NCBI GenBank assembly: GCA_024642705.1
Contig: JAHEAQ010000051.1
Coordinates: 1-38,310, forward strand
Length of the DNA: 38,310 bases
Direction: 5' to 3'
Source of the DNA: Bacteroidota bacterium
GTDB lineage: Bacteria > Bacteroidota > Bacteroidia > Chitinophagales > Saprospiraceae
Shown: piece after piece, positions 32,105 through 38,310 of the stretch
Numbering within the stretch: the first letter of the stretch is position 1
Layout of the letters: each line of letters starts with the position of its first letter
Translations under genes and position numbers: made by a program
Notes under the pieces: generated by a model
Told to the model about the DNA's origin: nothing
What the model saw: only the letters and a program-made list of their open reading frames with translations
Database searches by the model: none

Positions 32105-34864
32105 ATGAAAAAAATTCAGAACCCATCCAAAAAAAAATCTACTAGTTCAACCTATTATAATATTGGGCAGTTACGGGTTGATTATTGGAATAAATTGAAA
32201 ATAGAAAGTTCAGAATTAGCTCGTTGTAATAAAGGATCTGAAATTGAAAAAGCACATCATCAAGTTGTCAAAAAATTAATCAAAGATTTAAAAGGTGTTG
32301 AAAGCTTTTTTGCTTCGCCAGGAATAGGCCGAATGTTAAAAATAGAAAAAGTACTTGCCAATCAAGAACACACTTTTTTGTCAAATTTAATTGGAGAAAC
32401 AACAAAAGAATTGGTTGGCGATAGTTATAGAACCAATTCTGATTTTATGGATTTTGAAGAGCAAAGTATTGATTCTGTAGAGGAGCATGAATTGCATAAT
32501 GGGATTCGAAAAAATCATTTTGAAGTCTTATTTATTGATGCAATTTCGGAAAAAGAAGAAATAATCCTGAAGCAAAACCTGATTTCTTTGCGTACTTCGA
32601 ATGACAAATTTACGTACAATGTAATCGTCCAAAAATCTTTTCAAGATGCAATGATTGCGTTGCTTTTCAATCACAATATTCAAGCAGTCGTAGTAAGGTT
32701 TGCTCCACCATACCATTCTACTGGAATTTCTTCCCTAATTGCTCCATATATTCAATCCGTTACAGATCTTGATTTTTCATCTGAATCTGAACCAGATCTA
32801 GGGCCTTTAATTGGAGAACTAATGGATCGGTTTAGACCTGAATTGGATGCTTACTATGTAACTGATACAGCACTAGGACATTTAAAAGACAGCACAATAA
32901 AAAGGTTTAAACGTATTTTCTATCAAACCGAAGATATTCAAGAACTCCATCTAACCATTCTGAGAGGAATTGCCGAACGTTTCGAAACTCCTTTTTTTTC
33001 TGCGTTAGTGGAATATAGTCAAAAACCTACTGGAATTTTTCATGCAATGCCTATTTCAAGAGGAAATTCGGTTTTTAAATCAAGATGGATTAATGATTTC
33101 GGTGATTTCTATGGAAGAAATATGTTCTTGGCTGAAACATCAGCTACCACTGGAGGCTTGGATTCATTACTTCAACCTACTGGACCATTAAAAAAAGCTC
33201 AAGAAATGGCGAGCGATGCTTATGGGTCCCAACACACCTATTTTGTTACTAACGGAACATCAACAGCTAACAAAATTGTCATGCAAGCACTTGTAGAACC
33301 TGGCAATGTTGTTCTAATTGATAGAGATTGTCATAAATCTCACCATTACGGATTAGTTTTGGTAGGGGCTTACCCAGTGTATCTGGATTCTTATCCAATT
33401 GAAAAATATTCCATGTATGGTGCCGTCCCAATTGAGCAAATTAAAGGCAGATTATTAGAGTTAAAAAAAGCTGGCAGGTTGGATAAAGTAAGAATGTTGT
33501 TGCTTACCAACTGTACTTTTGACGGGATGGTTTATAATGTGGAAAGAATTATGGAGGAAGTATTAGCAATTAAACCAGATATGATATTTTTATGGGATGA
33601 GGCATGGTTTGCTTTTGCAGGATTTGCAAGTAATTTTAGAAAGCGCACAGGAATGTATGCAGCGAAAAAATTGTATGAAAAGTACAGTTCTAAAAGCTAC
33701 AGAAAAAAATATAATGATCATATAACTGGATTGAAAGAAGGCGAAATGTGCTTAATGCCTGATCCAGATAAAGTTCGAATCAGAGTTTATGCAACTCAGA
33801 GTACACATAAGACATTGAGCAGTTTCAGACAGGGATCGATGATCCATATTTGGGATCAGGATTTTAGAAGAAAAAGTGAGAGTACATTCCTAGAAGCATA
33901 CATGACACATACTTCTACTTCGCCGAATTATCAGATGTTAGCATCATTAGACGTTGGAAGACGTCAAGTCCAACTTGAAGGTTTTGAATTAGTAGAAAAG
34001 AGCATTGAAATGGCTATGGTCTTGCGCGCCAAAGTGAATGATCATCCACAATTGAGCAAATACTTTGACATATTAACAGTTCAAGACTTTATACCAAGTA
34101 AATACCGAGAAACTGGCCTCAAGGAATATTACACCAAAGAAGGAGGGTGGAACCTCATGGGTGAGGCTTGGGAAATGGATGAATTTGTTCTAGATCCAAC
34201 TAAAATAACGCTTCATATTGGAAAGACAGGAGTCGATGGAGATACTTTTAAAAATAAGTATTTGATGGATAAATTTAATATCCAAATCAATAAGACATCT
34301 AGAAACACAGTGCTATTCTTAACCAATATTGGTACAACTAGAGGAAGTATTGCCTATTTAACAAACGCATTATTGAAAATTTCAGATGAACTTGATGAAG
34401 AATTTAAAGCGTTAAACGAAAAAGAGTTAGAAATTAGGCAAAATCGAATTCATTCCTTGACCAAAGATGTACCACCTTTACCAGATTTTAGTTTTTTTCA
34501 TCATTCCTTTCAAGCTGTACCTGGAGTTCCAGGAGGTGATTTGCGTACTGCTTATTTCTTGGCATACAAAGAAGAAAACTACGAATACATTCCTTTAAAT
34601 GAATGTTTAGATGCAATGCACAAAGGCAAAGTTTTGGTAGCCTCAACTTTTGTAATTCCTTATCCTCCCGGATTTCCAGTTCTTGTTCCAGGTCAAGTCG
34701 TAAGTGAAGAAATTATCAATTTTATGACCGCTTTAGATGTGAGTGAAATTCATGGTTATCGGGCAGACTTAGGTCTAAGAATATTTAAAGAAAGTGTATT
34801 AGACAGGCATAAAACAACTACTTCTTTTGGAGGTATGAATGTTAGTAAAATGAATAATAATTGA
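32105..34864 (+). CDS. Orn/Lys/Arg decarboxylase family PLP enzyme, 919-residue form
   Basis: Fold-type I PLP decarboxylase related to E. coli LdcI, SpeC and AdiA, converting a basic amino acid to its amine (cadaverine, putrescine or agmatine). It has TNGTSTANKIV (382-392), the DRDCHKSHH block with His410, DEAW (498-501, Asp498 for the pyridine nitrogen) and PLP Lys569 in YATQSTHKTLSSF, then EAYMTHTSTSPNY and the C-terminal domain with VIPYPPGFPVLVPGQ. It is 919 residues against about 710-755 in enterobacteria: an N-terminal extension of about 140 residues before the wing-like domain (about 138-300), and an extra segment (about 511-555) between DEAW and the lysine. DEAW resembles AdiA rather than LdcI, but substrate cannot be read from this. 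It leads an ATP-grasp and dehydrogenase gene at 20-base gaps. Confidence 0.93.
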   Translation: MKKIQNPSKKKSTSSTYYNIGQLRVDYWNKLKIESSELARCNKGSEIEKAHHQVVKKLIKDLKGVESFFASPGIGRMLKIEKVLANQEHTFLSNLIGETTKELVGDSYRTNSDFMDFEEQSIDSVEEHELHNGIRKNHFEVLFIDAISEKEEIILKQNLISLRTSNDKFTYNVIVQKSFQDAMIALLFNHNIQAVVVRFAPPYHSTGISSLIAPYIQSVTDLDFSSESEPDLGPLIGELMDRFRPELDAYYVTDTALGHLKDSTIKRFKRIFYQTEDIQELHLTILRGIAERFETPFFSALVEYSQKPTGIFHAMPISRGNSVFKSRWINDFGDFYGRNMFLAETSATTGGLDSLLQPTGPLKKAQEMASDAYGSQHTYFVTNGTSTANKIVMQALVEPGNVVLIDRDCHKSHHYGLVLVGAYPVYLDSYPIEKYSMYGAVPIEQIKGRLLELKKAGRLDKVRMLLLTNCTFDGMVYNVERIMEEVLAIKPDMIFLWDEAWFAFAGFASNFRKRTGMYAAKKLYEKYSSKSYRKKYNDHITGLKEGEMCLMPDPDKVRIRVYATQSTHKTLSSFRQGSMIHIWDQDFRRKSESTFLEAYMTHTSTSPNYQMLASLDVGRRQVQLEGFELVEKSIEMAMVLRAKVNDHPQLSKYFDILTVQDFIPSKYRETGLKEYYTKEGGWNLMGEAWEMDEFVLDPTKITLHIGKTGVDGDTFKNKYLMDKFNIQINKTSRNTVLFLTNIGTTRGSIAYLTNALLKISDELDEEFKALNEKELEIRQNRIHSLTKDVPPLPDFSFFHHSFQAVPGVPGGDLRTAYFLAYKEENYEYIPLNECLDAMHKGKVLVASTFVIPYPPGFPVLVPGQVVSEEIINFMTALDVSEIHGYRADLGLRIFKESVLDRHKTTTSFGGMNVSKMNNN

Positions 34865-34884
34865 AATAAAATAAAACATATAGA

Positions 34885-36429
34885 ATGGCTATTAAAAAAA
34901 CTGCAAAAGCAGCAACAAAGACAACAACAACGAAGACAACAGTAACGAAGACAGCAGCAACAAAGAATAATACCATTGATGTGCTTGATGGTGTTCCAGA
35001 AATTAGAAGATTCTTTTATAAAAATGAAGTTCCATTGTATTTTATCAGCGCAACCAATTTCAATTTATTAGGTGCTGATGAGTGGATTAAAGGATTCAAG
35101 TTTATTTGCCACATTGAATGTTTTGATGGGCAGCATCCCAATGTTTTTTCTCCTAAAGAAGAAATTCCACATGATGAGTTTACGAGTATAGAAGATATCA
35201 ACAACTATTTGCTTCAGCATCCGGAAGTTCAAAATTATATTAAAACGAGGAGTAATGGTAAGAAAGCTGGTCAGGCAATGTTTCTTATGTTTGACGAGCA
35301 AACCGAAAAGTTGGCAAAGAAATTAGGTTTACAAATTATGTTTCCAAGTGCAAAAATGAGAACATTCATGGACAATAAAGTAAACACGAATCGTATTGCT
35401 GAAAAAGCCGGAGTACCTTGTGTACCTTATGTTCTATCTGCTGTAAAAAATTACGCGCATTTAAATGAAGTTTCAAAAGCTTTAGGAACTGATCTTGTGA
35501 TACAAACTCCTTTTGGGGATTCAGGTCATACCACTTTTTTTATATCTAATGAAGAAGAGTTCAAAAAATATGAAGAAGAGATCGTAAAGGAAAAGGAAGT
35601 TAAAATAATGAAACGTATAAATTGCAAAGGTTCTGCAATTGAAGCTTGCGTTACAAGACATGGGACAATAGTTGCTCCATTAATGACAGAATTGGTTGGA
35701 TTTAAAGAATTGACACCATATAAGGGTGGATGGTGTGGAAATGAAATTTATCCAGATGCTTTTACTCCAGAATTGAGATTAAAAGCTGCGAAATACACTC
35801 AGCTTTTTGGAAACCAATTAAGAGCCGAAGGATATAAAGGCTATTTTGAATTAGACTTCCTAATAGATCAAGATAACGGTGAAATCTATTTAGGAGAATT
35901 AAATCCAAGAGTAACCGGCGCAAGTTCCATTACTAATCATGCAGTTTTTGCACTTGCAGATGCCCCTCTTTTTATTTTCCATATTTTAGAATGGATGAAT
36001 GTAGATTACAAACTTGATGTAAATGCAATTAACCGAAGATGGGCCAAGCAAGCAAACATAGATGGATGGAGTCAATTAATTATTAAGCATACAGAAGACA
36101 CCATTGAATATGTTTCTGAAGCTCCAAGATCAGGTATTTATAAAATGTTCGACAATGGTCATATTCAATTTGATAGACTGGATACCCATAGAAGAGCTGT
36201 AGAGACTGAAAAAGAGGCTTTCTTTTTGCACATATCCAAAAAAGGTGATTATTTGTATGAAGGTGCAGATATGGGTATTTTAGTTACTAGAGGAAGAATG
36301 ATGACGGATGATTTTCAATTAAATGATCGTGCAAAAGAATGGATAAATAAAATTCGAGCAAAGTATATATCTCAAATAGTAGAAGACCATAGAGAAGTTC
36401 CAGTGCTTATTGGTAGTTTAACAAAATAG
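34885..36429 (+). CDS. Stand-alone ATP-grasp ligase (putative carboxylate-amine ligase)
   Basis: ATP-grasp enzyme of 514 residues; such enzymes activate a carboxylate as an acyl phosphate and join it to an amine or other nucleophile. The nucleotide-binding loop is VIQTPFGDSGHTTFF (205-219) and the metal site is YFELDFLID (Asp324) with LGELNPR (Glu338, Asn340). Automatic tools may call it biotin carboxylase, but it lacks that enzyme's domain layout and no biotin carrier or carboxyltransferase gene is nearby. An N-terminal Lys/Thr-rich tail (residues 4-27) comes from a 15-bp tandem repeat. It sits 20 bases after the decarboxylase and 20 bases before the dehydrogenase. Joining the diamine to a carboxylate is the role I infer. 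Confidence 0.85.
   Translation: MAIKKTAKAATKTTTTKTTVTKTAATKNNTIDVLDGVPEIRRFFYKNEVPLYFISATNFNLLGADEWIKGFKFICHIECFDGQHPNVFSPKEEIPHDEFTSIEDINNYLLQHPEVQNYIKTRSNGKKAGQAMFLMFDEQTEKLAKKLGLQIMFPSAKMRTFMDNKVNTNRIAEKAGVPCVPYVLSAVKNYAHLNEVSKALGTDLVIQTPFGDSGHTTFFISNEEEFKKYEEEIVKEKEVKIMKRINCKGSAIEACVTRHGTIVAPLMTELVGFKELTPYKGGWCGNEIYPDAFTPELRLKAAKYTQLFGNQLRAEGYKGYFELDFLIDQDNGEIYLGELNPRVTGASSITNHAVFALADAPLFIFHILEWMNVDYKLDVNAINRRWAKQANIDGWSQLIIKHTEDTIEYVSEAPRSGIYKMFDNGHIQFDRLDTHRRAVETEKEAFFLHISKKGDYLYEGADMGILVTRGRMMTDDFQLNDRAKEWINKIRAKYISQIVEDHREVPVLIGSLTK
34915..34965 (+). repeat. 15-bp in-frame tandem repeat coding a Thr/Lys tail
   Basis: Three diverged 15-base units (34915-34929, 34930-34944, 34945-34959), each ACr-AAG-ACA plus two variable codons, and a partial fourth (34960-34965) encode TKTTT-TKTTV-TKTAA-TK. 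Unit gain or loss would change the tail by five residues without breaking the frame. Confidence 0.75.
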
Positions 36430-36449
36430 TTAATTAAGTAAAATTAAAT

Positions 36450-37808
36450 ATGGAATTTAAGAGTATTAATCCTTACAATGGGAATACCATTGGAACTTAC
36501 AAATCTCTCTCAGAAGCAGAATTGTTTGACAAATTAGATAGAAGTCAAGCTGCATTCAAATCTTGGAGAAAAGTTCCAATTTCAGAAAGATGTAGCCTAA
36601 TTAAAAAAGCAGGACAGGTGTTGCGTGATAATTTAGAGGAATATTCCAAAATGATCACTCTAGAGATGGGCAAACCTATTTCAGAGTCCCGCGGGGAAGT
36701 AAATAAATGCGCTTGGGTTTGTGATTATTATGCTGAAAATTCTATAGCTTTTTTAAACGATGAAATTATTAGTACGGATGCAGCACAAAGTTTTGTAAGA
36801 CATGATCCTATTGGGGCTGTTCTAGCAATCATGCCTTGGAATTTTCCTTTTTGGCAAGTTTTCAGATATGCTGCTCCTACATTAACTGCTGGAAATACTG
36901 GCTTATTAAAACATGCTCCAAATGTTTTTGGTTGTGCCAAACAAATAGAAGATGTATTCAAAAAAGCGGGATTTCCAAAAGATGTTTTCCAAAATCTTAT
37001 AGTACATCATGAACAGACAGAAAAAATAATTGCTCATGATGCCGTTCAAGCGGTCACCTTAACAGGAAGTGAACGTGCTGGTTCAGCAGTTGCTGAAATT
37101 GCAGGAAGATATATTAAAAAAACAGTTTTGGAACTTGGCGGAAACAATGCATTCATTGTATTGGAAGATGCAGATATTGATAATGCTGTTAAAACAGCGA
37201 TTACTGCTCGAATGCTTAATTGTGGTCAAAGCTGTATTGCAGCAAAACGATTCATATTGGCAGAAAAAATTTACGATGAGTTTGTCGCAAAATTCACTTC
37301 TGCCGTAAATGAATTAAAATCAGGAAATCCTTTAGAAGAAGACACAAAAGTAGGTCCATTGGCAAGGAAAGATTTGGCAGATCAATTGAACAGTCAAGTG
37401 AAAGAATCAGTAAAACTTGGCGCAGAATTGCTACTAGGTGGACAACAAAATATTTGTTATCACGAACCTACGATTCTTGGAAACGTATTGCCCGGAATGC
37501 CAGCATTTGATGAAGAAACTTTTGGACCACTAGCATCGATGATCAAAGCTAAAAGTATTGAACATGCTTTTGACCTTTCTGAACAATCCAAATACGGTCT
37601 AGGAGTTACAGTGTGCACCAAGAATATTGAAAAGGCTTTAAAATATGCTGAATTTGTTAGTGATGGGGCATATTTTATCAATGAATTGGTAAAATCAGAT
37701 CCAAGATTACCTTTTGGGGGCACCAAAAAATCCGGTTATGGCCGCGAATTGGCAAAAGATGGAATCCTTGAATTTGTCAATAGAAAAACTATTTATGTAA
37801 AAAACTGA
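36450..37808 (+). CDS. NAD(P)-dependent aldehyde dehydrogenase, succinate-semialdehyde type
   Basis: Aldehyde dehydrogenase of 452 residues, close in layout to short Sad/GabD succinate-semialdehyde dehydrogenases. Key residues: Asn131 in MPWNFPFW, Lys154 in GLLKHAPN, cofactor loop LTGSERAG (204-211), general base Glu228 in LELGGNN and nucleophile Cys262 in [12 protein letters not shown]. All catalytic residues are present. It is the last gene of the cluster, 20 bases after the ATP-grasp gene. It could oxidise the amino-aldehyde made by the aminotransferase, and also the final succinate or glutarate semialdehyde; which applies is not shown. After its stop come 229 bases with no gene before the edge gene on the other strand. 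Confidence 0.93.
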   Translation: MEFKSINPYNGNTIGTYKSLSEAELFDKLDRSQAAFKSWRKVPISERCSLIKKAGQVLRDNLEEYSKMITLEMGKPISESRGEVNKCAWVCDYYAENSIAFLNDEIISTDAAQSFVRHDPIGAVLAIMPWNFPFWQVFRYAAPTLTAGNTGLLKHAPNVFGCAKQIEDVFKKAGFPKDVFQNLIVHHEQTEKIIAHDAVQAVTLTGSERAGSAVAEIAGRYIKKTVLELGGNNAFIVLEDADIDNAVKTAITARMLNCGQSCIAAKRFILAEKIYDEFVAKFTSAVNELKSGNPLEEDTKVGPLARKDLADQLNSQVKESVKLGAELLLGGQQNICYHEPTILGNVLPGMPAFDEETFGPLASMIKAKSIEHAFDLSEQSKYGLGVTVCTKNIEKALKYAEFVSDGAYFINELVKSDPRLPFGGTKKSGYGRELAKDGILEFVNRKTIYVKN

Positions 37809-38037
37809 ATACGAGGACACAACAAATTGTTTGGGATTAGACTAAAAGAATGATAATTGTATCCTTTATCAAACCCTTCAATGATTTGGTTTAAAAATTG
37901 ATATTTAGCATTTTAACATCAGTAAATTTGAAATTAAGATTAATGTAATAGATTTTGAAAAATTGATCATAGGGATGTCTTCTTAAAATTGTATTTAAGG
38001 GGTAAAAGGAAATTGGTCTGTTAAAATTTTGTGCTGT

Positions 38038-38310
38038 TTACCAAATTGGAACTTGGAAATAGGATAATATTTTGAAAAGGAGCCTATAATATCTGTAATC
38101 TGGGCTTTCAATCTTCAACGGAGGAAGATTTCTGAAATGAGCTTCAAGGTTGATTTTATTCATCTGGCTTCCATTCCATAATTCCTGAGATCCCAACTCC
38201 ACTAGCTTCTCATAATTTATTCCCCACCTCATTCCATTTTTACTTTCTAATCTTTCACTTTTTCTAATTGCCCATTCTCCTTTATGAGGATTAAATGGTC
38301 TTACATTCTT
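38038..38310 (-). CDS. Partial gene of unknown function, C-terminal end only
   Basis: An open frame enters from the right edge on the minus strand and ends at a stop at 38038, giving the last 90 residues of a protein that starts outside the window. A Met lies at 38232, but the frame stays open upstream of it (VRPFNPHKGEWAIRKSERLE), so the true start is further out. The visible part is mixed polar and aromatic (RNLPPLKIESPDYRYYRLLF) with no motif I recognise. It converges with the dehydrogenase gene. Reality as a gene is likely from codon pattern, not certain. Confidence 0.55.
   Translation of the reverse strand, partial: KNVRPFNPHKGEWAIRKSERLESKNGMRWGINYEKLVELGSQELWNGSQMNKINLEAHFRNLPPLKIESPDYRYYRLLFKILSYFQVPIW

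Noticed and set aside
34885-36429. Biotin carboxylase
   Set aside because: No carrier or carboxyltransferase gene nearby, and the context is diamine metabolism.

Overview
The window is an AT-rich, densely coded stretch of chromosome from a member of the Bacteroidota. The family content points there: a DUF5916 outer-membrane barrel, DUF4292 and DUF4197 proteins, a VanX-type lipoprotein dipeptidase, a paired rhomboid block behind mutL, a long PurF-like protein, and TAnnTTTG-type promoter boxes with little Shine-Dalgarno signal. A Saprospiria/Cytophagia-like relative is my guess; I cannot fix the genus. I see no tRNA, rRNA, insertion sequence, prophage or CRISPR array.

Layout. 1-9.7 kb, all minus: an MlrC-like M81 lipoprotein, a DUF5916 barrel protein, a lone MoxR ATPase, a D-Ala-D-Ala dipeptidase overlapping ligA, a CE2-like SGNH esterase and a short PlsC-like acyltransferase. 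9.7-11.2 kb, plus: an ECF sigma factor, a membrane-anchored probable partner and a Spy/CpxP-like periplasmic protein. 11.3-15.9 kb, minus: a tight TPR - DUF4292 - EnvC-like - hflX operon. 16.1-18.9 kb, minus: a DUF4197 protein and the 631-residue PurF-like protein. 19.3-26.7 kb, plus: a small membrane protein, mutL, two rhomboids, a membrane-anchored EEP phosphohydrolase, cysS and an M28 glutaminyl-cyclase-like lipoprotein. 26.7-29.0 kb, minus: a YifB/ComM ATPase and an OmpA-domain protein.

The most interesting part is 29.3-37.8 kb, six plus-strand genes: a GabT-like class III aminotransferase, a nitrilase-superfamily C-N hydrolase, a VOC protein, a 919-residue Orn/Lys/Arg decarboxylase, a stand-alone ATP-grasp enzyme and a succinate-semialdehyde-type aldehyde dehydrogenase. 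Read together they look like a self-contained route that decarboxylates a basic amino acid to a diamine, protects one amine as an amide (ATP-grasp), oxidises the other end (aminotransferase, then dehydrogenase), releases the omega-amino acid (C-N hydrolase) and may send it to a dicarboxylate. The logic matches the E. coli Puu putrescine pathway, but with unrelated enzyme families at the ligase, oxidation and hydrolase steps. This is inference from gene content. The 347-base region upstream holds a 9-bp perfect dyad and repeated TTGCAA sites that could be its control region.

Other points: MutL lacks several residues of the canonical endonuclease metal site; the PurF-like protein has an altered oxyanion-hole motif; the EnvC-like protein has a degenerate LytM site; the ATP-grasp gene starts with a 15-bp in-frame tandem repeat. 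The right edge cuts a minus-strand gene I do not recognise.
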